Positions 35,162 to 46,597 of a stretch of 64,000 bases of DNA are shown here, piece by piece; within the stretch, counting starts at the first letter, position 1, and each line of letters begins with the position of its first letter. The translations under genes were made by a program, and so were the position numbers. Source of the DNA: Rhodamnia argentea (lineage: Eukaryota > Streptophyta > Magnoliopsida > Myrtales > Myrtaceae); assembly GCF_020921035.1 (NCBI RefSeq), contig NC_063154.1, forward strand, positions 2,232,001 to 2,296,000, given 5' to 3'. Under the pieces are notes generated by a model that worked only from the letters and a program-made list of their open reading frames with translations, made no database searches and was not told the origin of the DNA.

Positions 35162-38100
35162 ATGGCTGCTCCTCTCTGTCTATGCGCTTATCCTCTCTCA
35201 ACGCGCACTCCTTCCCGTCTCAGAACGAGCAGCAAACCACGCGCCAGGGTCGATGGAGTCGGAGCACCGAAAATGGCGGTCCAGTACGAGCTGAGGCCGG
35301 GGCAGAATCGTCTCCTCCACGAGCTCTCCTCCGGTCTGTCCATGGAGGTCATCGTGCAAGAAAGCGCTAACAAGAGCGGTGGAGACCTCAATCCACCGCT
35401 AGTGTTCGTGCACGGAAGCTACCACGCCGCTTGGTGCTGGGCCGAGCACTGGTTGCCTTTCTTCTCCAGCCGAGGGTTCGACTGCTTCGCCGTCAGCTTG
35501 CTCGGTCAGGTAACAAAAAAAATAAAAATAAAAGAACCGTAATATGTATCTCTCGCTGACGGATAGTCTCGATCGATGCTTGTATCTGTAGATCGAATTC
35601 AAGAGTTTTGTGCGAAAATTAAGAAGGTACGCAGTTAATATAGGAATGCTCATCTGAATGGAATTTGGGAAATTCAGAATCACGACGTTCATGATGGTTC
35701 ATTGACTGGGTAGCTTGTTGCCTCATAAGCACAGTTTTTGTTATCCTGATAGGAAATGCTTCGAAGCCAAACATACGTCCTCGAAACAATCTGAAAGAAA
35801 ATGAGAGGGTTGGATTGAAAGATATGATTATTTTGTGTGCGGATATTTGGTATTTAAAAGTTAATGCCTCTGTCAAATAAGAGAAACCTGGAGAAGTTGT
35901 TCGAGGTTGCAAAAGAAAGGGTGTCTGCCTTTGGGCAAAAGCTTTGAACATGATCAATAGAGATTTATTACTAGCTGTTCTTAGGGTTGCAGGATGTATT
36001 AACTTATTCCCGACAATGTAACACATTAGTAATGCTCGTCGAAGCTCTTTCTTAACAAGTGCTTCATGCATTCCGCGAATCGTGCAGTTTGAAACTTTGG
36101 GTTTAAATGGTTCAGCAAGGAGTTGCTCTCTTGTCTTATTTGAGTTCAGCTGACTTCTCCAAAAACGAAAGGCCTCGAAATTCTAAACATAAAGTAGCAT
36201 TCGTTTCTAATCTTTGTTCTTGGTTTGGAAATATGATGTGAACCACAAACCTTCCCTAATTCCTGACAATGTAACACATTGATAATGCTTGGCGAAGCGC
36301 TTTCTTTACAAGTGCTTTCTTTACAAGTGCTTCATGCATTCCACGACACGTGCAGTTTGAAACTTTGGGTTTAAATGGTTCAGCAAGGAGTTGTTCCCTC
36401 ATGTCTAATTTGATTCCAGCTTACTTCTCCAAAATAAAAAAAGCCTCCAAATTCTAAACATAAAGTAGCACTGTTCTAATCTTTGTTCTTGGTTTGGAGA
36501 TATGATGTGAATCACACCTTCCCTTTTCTTGTCAGGGCGAAAGTGATGCGCCTTCCGCTCCTGTTGCTGGTTCCCTCCAGGTATCTTGGCTCTTTGACCT
36601 GAGAGTCTCTTCAAGGGGCTATTGCATTTTTTTTTTCCTTGTAACCTTTAAATGTTTTAGATGTATAGAGTGAGTAGCACTGTCCTTATTTATGCTCATC
36701 TCATATTGTGCAGTAGACACACGCAGCTGATGTTGCCGACTTCATTGACAAAAAACTTAACTTGCCTCCTGTTCTGCTTGGACATTCATTCGGAGGGCTT
36801 ATTGTCCAGTACTACATCGCAAACATAAGAAATAAGCAATGTACAGGTTAGCATCTAGCTGGTTTAAGTCTGCATTCTGAGATACCTGCATCAATGTGGT
36901 AGTAGATTTGAGGTTCTTGTCAAACTCTTGCTTCCAAGCAGCAAAGAATTTGAAAGCAGACATACATATGTTGAATGGAAAAATGCTTCCATGATCTTGG
37001 TTCCCAATAACATGTTCTTCATATGAACAAGCTAGTCTTTGTATGATATGGATCTGGACATCTCTTTTAGCATATTTCGTTGGGATAATCATGGTCCCTA
37101 TTGAGTGAGATGTATATCTCATATTTTTTATCTGAGCGCTGAGGCAGAAATAACAATGCATCACCTCATAAGGCTTGAATATTTTGAGCTATCTGCTAGT
37201 GTTAATGTGTACTTAATGCTTGGATCTATTCCTGATTGCTACCTGGATGTGCTTATTCTTTCATGGGGATCTCTTGGGTTGATCTGTATTCGACCTTTTA
37301 CTCATATAATTGTGTGGCGTTCATCCTGTTATGTGTTTTTTCTTTTTATTTAGGGAGGGATAGTTTGTTTCCAGACCTCGAAGGAGCTGTGCTTGTTTGC
37401 TCCGTACCTCCTTCTGGTAATAGGTGATTTCAGATCCCATAAGAAATATATGCCCTTTACTTACTTTACTGATTAGTAAAATGGCTCTACTAATAGTTTC
37501 TTCTTTTTGTTCAGTGGCATTGTGTGGCGATATCTCTTTACCAAACCTATAGCAGCTTATAAGGTAGTTTCTTTTCATTGAGAGAAACTATTCTCCTTGT
37601 CTCAATTCCAGTGTAGCGTAATTTGATAATAAAGTGCCTTTATATTTAATAGGTCACTCGCAGTTTGGCTGCTAAAGGTTTTCAAACTTCTCTTCCCCTT
37701 TGTAAGGAAACATTCTTTTCTGCTGCAATGGAGGATCATCTGGTGCAGCGGTAGGTTCCTATGCTTATACTTTGGTATCTTCTTCAATATTCTTTCTGTC
37801 AAATGTCAAGTTAGACATTTGTTAACAAATTATGTCTGCATAAAGAAATTTTGATAACCTTGATGCATTTCGAGACAAGAAAGAAAATAGAAATTGAGCC
37901 TGATGGCTGCTGAATGCTTATTCAAGAAAGCATTCTGGATTGCACTAACCTGAATCATGAATGTCAACTTTCTTGCTCGTTCTTGCATATTAACTTGTTG
38001 CTCTTACCATATTACCTAACCAGAGTGGTAATAAAGACGTTGACATCTTGAAATTGCTTCCCCCCAGATTTTTTAAATGCAAGTGTTCAATTTCCACTTT

Positions 38101-38787
38101 CTCAGAATACTTTTTATATTTGAGGACAATTATATTGTTGGGTGACTATATATCTACTTCAATACAGCATGTATTGTAATCCTCAAAGGTATTTGACGAT
38201 GTCGAGGCCTAAAACTTTCCCTTTCCTTTAGTTACCAGGAACTAATGAAGGGTAGTTCAAGGATGCCGTTATTTGATCTAAGGCAGCTGAATGCTTCTCT
38301 TCCAGTTCCCTCTGTGCCAAAATCTTCGATTCAACTTCTCGTAGTGGGAGCGAGTGATGATTTCATAGTGGTAATTACTGTTCATCATCTGTACCGGTCA
38401 TTCTATTTTATGGATGCCGTTGCAACATAACCCTATGGCAGCCTAGAAATGAGCATGTATCTGTAAATCCTTCCAAGGATAAGTACGTGGAATGTTACAC
38501 TCTGCTTGGAGCCATTGATGGCCTATTTCTGCATATACCATATTCTTTTTGCATTAATAATCAATGACATTGCATTAGCTGTCTCTATGGTCTGGAGTCC
38601 TGCTTACATTTCTCCTCTGTTTTATACATAGGATGCTCAAGGGATACGAGAAACAGGCGAATACTATGATGTACCACCAATTTGTGTTGAAGGGGTGGCT
38701 CATGACATGATGCTAGATTGCTGGTGGGAGAAAGGTGCGGACGTTATCTTGTCATGGCTGAAGGGATTAAGAAAGGACCAGAGATGA
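35162..38787 (+). CDS. Alpha/beta-hydrolase, probably plastid-targeted
   Basis: Exons: 35162-35509, 36536-36580, 36717-36846, 37354-37423, 37515-37563, 37653-37750, 38232-38370, 38632-38787. They sum to 1035 nt, 344 aa plus TGA. The exon 3 donor could instead be six bases earlier (36840) with the same phase. The fold signature is clear: HGSYHAAWCW oxyanion-hole region (84-93), nucleophile elbow GHSFGG with Ser155, acidic residue in ASDDFIV (Asp289 or Asp290), and catalytic His317 in GVAHDMMLD. The first 40 residues are rich in Ser, Arg, Pro and Ala with few acids, as in a chloroplast transit peptide; MAAPLC at 35162 is the first ATG in frame. The substrate cannot be told from sequence; relatives are annotated only as alpha/beta-hydrolases, and the family includes esterases and lipases. 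Intron 1 has an internal tandem duplication, and a palindromic element lies just upstream. Confidence 0.9.
36007..36527. repeat. About 260-bp tandem duplication in hydrolase intron 1
   Basis: Copies at about 36007-36255 and 36260-36527 share GACAATGTAACACATT, AAGTGCTTCATGCATTCC, the 20-base GCAGTTTGAAACTTTGGGTT and the TTGTTCTTGGTTTGGA block. The second copy has an extra short internal repeat, CTTTCTTTACAAGTG, and ends 9 bases before exon 2, so the branch-point/polypyrimidine area of the acceptor exists twice. Confidence 0.9.
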
Positions 38788-40366
38788 ATGGTGTTTCTTT
38801 TCGGCATGGTCTCCATTTGGTCTACAGTGCAGACTGGGTTTGATATTGCTTCCTCAAACAGATGACCCAATTCAGTTGTAATTGCAAGAAAAGTGCGGAG
38901 CAACATGTTTGCTGGTCCATCGTTTGGTTTGGTTTGGTTTTTGCTATATGCTGCAGGAGCTATTTGTGATTGAGCAACCTCGGCTGTGTATCAAATTTGG
39001 AGAGATTTTATGATCTCGTTACTCATTTGTGAGTTTTGCTTTCGAGGATGTTGAAGGAGTTTTCTCCATCCACCTAACGAGTATCATCGTGCAAAAACGC
39101 CGTCAGCAATCCGGCAGCTGATGCCACAACCATCCAAAGAGGATTTTGGTTTTGTGAATGAGTCCCACGTGTACACCCATGTTTTACTTGGAAGCTGACC
39201 GAACCCTTGCAATTGCAACCCGTTCCAAGTTGAGTGAATTCGTACTTACATGCTGGACGCATACCGTTGTCTCTTTCATCCGTGATTGATTCCATTGTTA
39301 CGAATCTAGAAGCCTATAAACAAAGTTTGACTCTGCCCCGTTCTTGTGACAATGATGTAAACCCTAGCTGCCAAAGAAGACCAACTAGGGCTTGGTAGCA
39401 AGCAAGTGGATTTCTATATTGGGCGACTTGATGATTAGCGAACGGAAGATTTGTCTGATTGGGGTCAACAGAGAGCAAGGCCACAAACAAGGACCACAAA
39501 TCCTGCCCGCGCGAATCGTTCTTCCCAGTGCAATCATCGCTCGTTCGAGAGTCGTGGTCAAACTATGCAAAGCATCACGGCATCCACGAGCACAGTGCTT
39601 TTGTTTTTCTTCCTTGGACGAAGCAAATGAACATTCTGTAGGTCCGAATGGTGAAAGATTCGTCGCATTTCAATATATAATGATAAAGAGGCAATTGAAA
39701 ATTTTCAAATAACGAAAAGAGGACGCGGATTTATTAATTATTTTGTAGTCGATTCAATGGCTAGTTTAGAAGAACTCTTTTCTTTATTTTCTTCTCCGCC
39801 TTTGAACGGTGTTTCTAGAATAAGTCGCGCCACGACATTTCTTACTGTACAAGCAACGGGTGACATGCTCGATGAATTACTTCAGGTTCATTATTAACAT
39901 TCAATATCTCAGTCTCAGTCCACCATTTCTACGTCCAGAATTAGTCAATGATTTTTCTCACTTCCCATCAGAATTACAACCCGGAGAAGCAACTTTTCCC
40001 TGTGTACCGGGGCAGATCGGCGGCGACCAACGGAGATGTGCAAATTCTAAGTATGAGACTTCTTAGCAGAAGGAATGTCACAATTTACAAGTACAGCCAA
40101 GAGATCCAGAACTTTCCAGGGATGGGATTGGCAAACAGTAACACTCACATAGCAGCTAAACAGAGTCCAAACTAGTTTATCACTATAGTTCTATGTAGTT
40201 GTTAGATACATTTACATAATCAGAGATGGCTAGAATGAGTAAGTAGCCGATAACTCGGTCGGATGGTGGATAAGGTAACGAACTTGTCCCCAGAGGTACA
40301 ACAGCCCAACTTCGCAAAGGAGGGGGGTCTTCCCTTTCTCTGGGTGCATTCTCCACGGGCTACAGC
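38788..40366. other. Convergent spacer, hydrolase to PP2C
   Basis: This spacer holds the 3' UTRs of two convergent genes, with a GGTTT repeat near 38923-38941. The open frames here (for example 39392-39712) show no recognisable domain. Nothing else is supported. Confidence 0.55.
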
Positions 40367-41822
40367 TCACGAGACAAAACGACGCAAATCGATTACTAGC
40401 ACAGTTATATCATCGGTCGAGCCTCTCCTCATCGACAACTCGGCAAGCTTTTTACAGGCTGAGAAGGGATCTTGCAAATTGGCATCAACGTTCATAGCCC
40501 GAACTAAATCAACAGCCTCCTGATTCGTGACCTGGTCATGATAAAAGGAGAAACCAACATCGGTGTCAGGATATTCGAAAACTGCATAGATGGTATCATT
40601 TACTCGGTTAGAAAGACATTTACCTTGTCCCAAAGACCATCAGAAGCTAGGACTAGGAATTCGCAATCTGGCGATACTTGTAGAGTTTTTGTTTCCGGGA
40701 CTGGTATTACCCAATGTTTGAGGTGCTGATCTCCAATGCTTCTGGATACGGCGAGCGAACCTTGTATTCTCCAAATGCCACGACAGCAATCGACATAGGC
40801 CCCCTGCAAAAAATTTCCATCGCCATTAGCTTACTGAATGTTTCTAGCAGTACAAATCAGTGCTCGTTCTTGCTCAATTTAAACTTCTCCCCTTACTTAC
40901 CAGGGCTTCTATCCTCTCTCTTTCGCTTTCCAGCGAAGGACGGTGATCGGTGGTAAGGGCCTCTGCAGTTCCTCCTCGGCTGATAACAGCACGGCAGTCA
41001 CCGGCATTCGATACGACAAGTTCGCCTTTCCAGATCCATGCAGACACGCAGCAGGTACCGCCGTTAGCATTTTCAAGCATGAAATCTGCATCTGTTTTGA
41101 GGTAAGCATCTCTCACAGCCTCCTCCATATTTGAATCGCTATTTCCTGCCATATGTTGCAGAATGTTCTTATCCATGTTTTTCGCCGCAAATTCAGCGGC
41201 TTTTGCTCCTCCATGACCGTCAAATACCCCAAAGAAGGCCTGCAATAGCATCGATCCAATCAACCCAGGAAGGAGGAGCAGTAATAGCGAAGAAAGAAGA
41301 ACTGTGTTATTGCAACGATGGAAATTCATGGGTTACCATCCAAATTCCAAAAGTTTCAAACTTTTTTAGAAACAGAGTATCTTCAATCAAAACGAAAATC
41401 ATATTTACGGAAATTTCTTCACAATCCCCATATTGAAACACTACCTGCTTAGAATCGCCTTGAATTCCAACAACAGCGGAGAATCGATCCTCCAGGCGAC
41501 CCCCCCTCCTCCCTCTCTTGGAATACACTCCATACGTGTCTTCCCGCACCTCCACCAACTCCGCCCCCACCTCGCGCACGCCAACCTCGCCGAAGCCTGC
41601 CGATCCCATTGTCCGAGGAATCGAGAGCCTTGCGGGCCTCTTCCTGCTCAGCACCGAGCTCTCTTTCTCCTCAGCCGCCGGTTCTATACGCAACGGCACG
41701 GGCAACAAAGGTGGCAAGGGCAACGGAGGCGCGATGCTTAGAGGAGAGCAGAAGGACGGCGTCTTGGGGAACGTCGACGGCGAGAATGCCGGAGAGTTGA
41801 CTCCAATTGCCACGACAGCCAT
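40367..41822 (-). CDS. Protein phosphatase 2C, clade B (AP2C-type)
   Basis: Mn/Mg-dependent Ser/Thr phosphatase. Exons in coding order: 41445-41822, 40901-41239, 40624-40803, 40367-40531; 1062 nt, 353 aa plus TGA. The catalytic core has EDRFSAV in exon 1, GVFDGHGG with metal ligand Asp133 (130-137), NAGDCRAV, TTDHRPS, GSLAVSRSIGD (254-264), LASDGLWD with Asp294, and GSTDDITV with Asp339/340. The N-terminal extension carries RKRPARLSIP (60-69), which fits the kinase-interaction motif (basic cluster, spacer, L-x-I) that AP2C phosphatases use to dock and inactivate MAP kinases. That points to stress-MAPK control rather than the clade A ABA-receptor role. ATG at 41820-41822 gives MAVVAIGV; the frame is open upstream only through a His-rich stretch encoded by a purine/pyrimidine repeat in the 5' UTR (about 41840-41880). 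Confidence 0.93.
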
Positions 41823-43060
41823 TAAAAATCCTAGAGAGAGACAGAGAAAGAGAGAGAGAGAGAGATGATGATGATGATGTGATTCTATGTCTATTGGGAA
41901 CGACTGGATGGAGAATGGGGTTGGCATATAAAGGCCGTCCAGCGCCCCGGGGGAAACGGCAGTTGTTTTGGACGCTCGACGACCCCTTCCAACGACGCCT
42001 GCTGCCTCAGCTTTGGCTCGGGAGAATTGACCCGGCCCCGTCTGTTTGCATGCACGCCATGCACGAGACGAAAGAAAAATCTTTGCATGTGATTGAATAT
42101 TAAAGAGATATATATATATATATTGGCTCGTGCGGGAGAAAAAATTTCTACACAAAATTACGAAACTAAAACTACACCAAAAAGCGTAAATAGACTCGCA
42201 AATAAAGCGCTCAAAGTCTAAAATTATTATATGGATTCGTATTTTAATATTTAATCATTTTACTAAATGTGGAAATATTTAATTAGTGAAGAAAATGGGG
42301 TCTAAAAAGATTTGAACTCATGATCTCCTACCATAATGTCACGTGAGATTTTATGGGACCACCCACCGTCAACTGTTCCGAGAGTTTGAAATGTTAAATG
42401 AAAGCACGATTTTATACTTAATTATTCTATTCTAAATGATAGAAAAACCATGGAGATAATGAGGTGGGGTGATTGGAAGGATATGGAAGTTTCTTCTGCA
42501 ACTAAGTCAAAGAGCTACTAATGTTTCAACGGTCAAGCCGGTGTACTAAGGTGAGACTCGTTCTTCTTCCCCCCCAAATCTCATCCAGTTGTTTTCTGGT
42601 TGTCGCGATTCTCACGAATCCACCACCACCGGTGATTTGGACACACCCACCGAGCCACGTGTCGTGCAGACAACGCGAGTGCTGTGCTTCTAGTAGCCTC
42701 CCGTCCCAAGAGTCTAATCACTATTTCACATTGAACCGCTATATCGTGCTATATTCAGTCATATTCTAACTAAAAATTTCAGACAGTGAAAATAGCATAA
42801 GAGTATAAAAGTTTTATAAGCGGACATGGGCAATGATGTTTAGTAAGAAAGCCTAACCAGCCAGTGGGATTTAAACCAAGCCAAGCTTGGCCAGGCCTCA
42901 AATTATGTTCAAAAAGTTCATGAAAGACGGGCGTGGATTCACCTATCACCTCTAATCCAAATTGTTTTGATCTACAAATAAGAAAATATTTTTTCAATGT
43001 AGAGCTAATGTGCAAAGTGGCGACCAGATTAAATCATTGTGAGGAAATTGGGCCTAATTT

Positions 43061-43630
43061 CCTTTAAAAGCACTAACTTTAGGTCGATCCCAATTATGGC
43101 ACAAACTTTTTTTTTCGGTCTTATCAAAAAGCACTAACTTTGGTCACGCACCAATTCTGGTCCGAACATTTTTTTTTTATCTAATAAAAAAAAAAGAACT
43201 TTAGGTCAGATCTCAATTCTTGACCAAATTTTTTGTTATCTCATAAAGAAATCACAAAATTTTAGTGGGTGCACAAATCTAGTCCCCGTCAATTTTTCGT
43301 CGAATGATGTCATTAAAGATTTGATGTGTCATTCCATGTGTACTAGATAGAACCTTGTCAGAAACTCGAAGAGGGTAGTTTTTGGGTACCAACTGAAAGT
43401 TTTTTATTTTTCACAAGATGAAAAAATGTCTAGGTCTCTTTACCTAAAAAAAAATATCCGGGTCATAAAAAAAAATGTCATAATTGGGATATAAGTTGAA
43501 GTTGGTGTTCTTTATATGAGACAAAAAAAAAGGGTTTGGGACACTAGATAATGTTGGTGCTTTTAAAGGAGATAGAAAAAAAGCTGGCATGAGAATTGAA
43601 ATTTGAGTTAAAGTTGGTGCTTTTTAAAAG
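43061..43630. repeat. Palindromic element with tandem-repeat arms, about 570 bp
   Basis: The left end, CCTTTAAAAGCACTAACTTT, is matched in inverse by TTAAAGTTGGTGCTTTTTAA at the right end. Each arm repeats the motif: GCACTAACTTT-GGTC-CAATT-TGG near 43068 and 43130 with a weaker third copy near 43195, answered by inverted copies near 43490, 43545 and 43610. The design matches the element at 34672-35075 but the sequence is different. It is non-coding. Confidence 0.75.
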
Positions 43631-44542
43631 AATCAAGCGGAAGATACCGCATGAAAATGAGTGTTTTTTGGTGAGATACGGTATTCGGTCTTATGTACTT
43701 TTAAATGGTGATTAAGCGGATCTAGTAGATTCAAGCTGTACAATATCCGTTCCTTCCTCAACTATCGGAACTATAATGGCCATGAATTCTATAAGCGTGG
43801 CGAATGTGCTGATTTGTCTATATGTGCCTCCATTTCAATTTAGATGCAATTTCTCCCAAAATAAATCTCTTAATAGTAAAGATGGATATTCACTTATTCT
43901 TTCCAACTTTACCTGCACCAAGCTAGTGCAAGCCGAATTTGAAGATCCTTAAGACATTAAGACTATTAGGTAATGAAAGCTAAATAGACATATATTCAGA
44001 TGATAAGTAAATTTCCACGTGTCGTATTATATTTACGATTACCGATCTTTATATCATTGCACAATAAAATAACTTAAATAGAACAAGAAATCAGAAGATG
44101 TCGGGACATATTGAACTACCATATCATACTTGTGTTAACAAACTACTACATGTGCTGAGGGGAATGAACCCATCTTACTTCATTTGACTGACTTAATTAA
44201 TTAGCTAACCTCTATTTTTTTATTTTTTGGTCGAAAGCTAACCTCTATTCACCTATAAAATTTAAATTGACTTGTCTACTCTTATTACTAATGAATTCCC
44301 ATGTTTTCAGAAGGTGCTAAAAATGTAAAGATTTTCTCGATTAAGTAAAATCGATATGGGACTTTTCCATAATTTAAAATTATTTTTCTAAAATAACTTA
44401 AATATCTATTTTATTGAGAAAAAGTAGGTAAAAGTTAAATTCTCTCTCAAAAGTTATATTCCAGATCGACCTACTCAATTATTCATCAAATTGGCCATAA
44501 ACAGAGACTTTAAAATTGCTCCACCGGCTTGAAGAAGTAGAA

Positions 44543-44810
44543 CGTGTCGGACAATCAGCGACGTCCTCGCCTTCCCGGCGTCAAAACCACACGACTCGTG
44601 TCATTCACTTTGCGCATGTCATCCCTGCGAAACGAACTTGTCACTCGTCCCCCCTAACCCATGCCCGCCGCGTCACCCTCCACGTGTCAGCGTCGCTCCG
44701 AGGACGACAGCGGCAGTTCGGTTGGCTCGCCGCTTCGGCCTCTCTATAAATCCACCCCCTCGCCGAGGTAAACTGGCCATCATTTGAATGTGGTGGTTCG
44801 ACGTTGCATG
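44543..44810 (+). promoter_or_regulatory. Em/LEA promoter: ABRE/G-box, TATA, RY motif
   Basis: Upstream of the Em gene lie an ACGTGTC core at 44543-44549, a strong ABRE/G-box CACGTGTC at 44681-44688, a TATA box TATAAA at 44745-44750, and an RY-type TGCATG at 44805-44810, which would fall in the 5' leader. G-box ABREs (bZIP/ABI5) and RY motifs (B3/ABI3) are the known control sites of seed Em genes, so embryo and ABA-driven expression is likely. That expression pattern is inferred from the motifs. Confidence 0.75.
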
Positions 44811-44876
44811 TACGGAAGACACGTAACGCCAACAGTGAGAGCTTGCAGAGGGTTTGACAAGAGAGGGATCAGGAAG

Positions 44877-45415
44877 ATGTCGTCCCAGCAGGAGAGGGAG
44901 GAGCTCGACCGCCGCGCACGGCAGGGCGAGACGGTGGTCCCCGGTGGCACCGGCGGCAAGAGCCTCGAGGCGCAGGAGCACCTCGCGGAAGGTAAATGCT
45001 CTTGACCCGTTGACCAGAATAGTTTCGTGATCCCCCATATTTGATTTCCCTTGTTCCAAGATATAGGTCAAACGCACCCCAAAAGAAAAACTTTTACAGT
45101 TTCTTTTTGGTTTTAATTACTCGGACGTACCCCGTGAGTTATTTAGTTCTTTTGAATTAGAAATCACTCCCTTTTGACGGATTTATTTACCTCTTGTTTT
45201 TTTTTTCCTCGTTTTCCTTTTGTTGACTGGTGTTATAATTTGTAGGGAGACACAAAGGAGGGGAGACGAGGAAGCAGCAGATAGGGCCGGAAGGGTACCA
45301 AGAGATGGGCCGCAAGGGCGGCCTGAGCACCACCGAAGAGTCCGGCGGACGGAGGGCGGCTCGCGAGGGCATCCCGATCGACGAGTCCAAGTTCAAAACC
45401 GGGAGCCAGAGTTAA
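44877..45415 (+). CDS. EM6: Em-type group 1 LEA protein (LEA_5)
   Basis: Small, very hydrophilic, intrinsically disordered protein that accumulates in maturing seeds and protects against drying. Exon 1 is 44877-44991 and exon 2 is 45246-45415; the product is 94 aa. It begins [20 protein letters not shown] and has one copy of the family's 20-residue repeat, covering [20 protein letters not shown] in exon 2, directly followed by GGLST. It ends SKFKTGSQS. One repeat copy and this length match Arabidopsis EM6 rather than the longer multi-repeat EM1. The coding DNA is GC-rich compared with the AT-rich flanks. The promoter has ABRE and RY sites. The symbol follows the closest family member I recall; orthology was not tested. 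Confidence 0.95.
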
Positions 45416-46209
45416 AAACGAAGGAAAAAAAGATAAGAGATTAGGGTTTGCGGACTGTCGAGATCGTGTCTGGTTTTTCGTTTTTTTGCGCTGTTCGAGG
45501 AGCGCAGCGCTTTTGGTCGTTGTGTATTTGCGCTTTCTTGATCGGCGGACAGGGCAAATCACCGTAGGTTAACTGTACTCTCTGTTCGCCTTGTTTGTTG
45601 CTGTGATCTGATCTGAATGGTTCTTTTTTCCGAACTTTGTCGGAATCGTCTCGTTCGCTATTCACGTGATTGCATGCCTTGCACGTGCAATGCCAAAGTT
45701 GAAAAGCCATAATACCGAGAGTGGGAAAAAGTCCTCGTTCTTTCTACGGCCCGCTTCCGTGGACTGCTTCTATTGCGAAATGAAAAGGAGATCGGTTTAG
45801 AACGAACTATGATCGGAATACCAAAGATAAGGGATGGTCACCTCAAAGTGAAAAACTTGAAATTGTCGATTGAGGGTTCCAGTTTAGACGTCTGGTCTCG
45901 TATGATATCTTTCATCGGATTCCCTTGAGCTCTCTTCATGGGGAGAACAAAGGAGGAGTTACAGACAATCCAACCATATATTACTTCGTGAATTTGGTAT
46001 GGTCAACATATGTTTCTAACTGATTTTGTTTCCTATTTAAAATTATGGGAATGTCACGAAAAACTTCAATCGTTACGCCTATAACAAATTTATTCGAAAC
46101 TAATTTTTTTACCATCAAAATCTTTGATAAATTTACCTTACATTAGAATTTATCTTATATTACAAATTTATCCTACATTAGAATTTATCTTATATTAAAT
46201 TTCATTTAA

Positions 46210-46560
46210 GCTTAGTAGGCCGATCTTCGAGAAGATCCAACTATCGAATCGGACAAAAAAGAAAAGGTATTCTATCCCCTAGGTGGCAAAGCAGCCTTTA
46301 GAGTTTCGAGTAGAGCTCGCTTCCTCACTCGTTGAGAGAAGGTGAGCAGAACCTTGTATAGGTTGGGCAAAGCTTGAAGAAGCGAGCCCCTTTCAGAGAA
46401 AGCCATTGTGCGCTAGCCTAGCTAGCTAACTTCAGTTAGCTGTTATCTTAGTTGTAGCGCGCCTTCCCTAGGGCCGTGACTCAACTTCCGTAGCTCCTTG
46501 TTAGGAAATTGGTCCTCGACTTCGAGGATTCCCCAATGATTGGGAGGATTTCCTTTCCCT
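46210..46560. other. Possible mitochondrial DNA insertion (NUMT)
   Basis: This block differs from its AT-rich surroundings: balanced GC, with segments such as GCGAGCCCCTTTCAGAGAAA and GCGCGCCTTCCCTAGGG that resemble plant mitochondrial intergenic DNA as I remember it. No gene can be read in it. The call rests on texture and recollection, not on an alignment. Confidence 0.4.
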
Positions 46561-46597
46561 CACACAACGATTGGAAAATCCATTTGAAAATCAAAAG

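Larger units (their letters stand above)
41823..44876. other. Divergent spacer, PP2C to Em/LEA gene
   Basis: This spacer holds the PP2C 5' UTR (GA and GAT repeats near 41833-41880), a TA repeat at about 42108-42124, a palindromic element (43061-43630) and, on the right, the Em promoter. The frame at 42521-42769 has no recognisable domain. No gene is supported. Confidence 0.55.

Noticed and set aside
41807-42103. Plus-strand open frame over the PP2C first exon
   Set aside because: It is a shadow of PP2C exon 1 and its 5' UTR repeats; the phosphatase is on the minus strand.
42300-42360. tRNA-like GAGTTCAAATC box on the minus strand
   Set aside because: No acceptor stem or cloverleaf partner sequence could be found. 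It may be a SINE scrap but the evidence is too thin.
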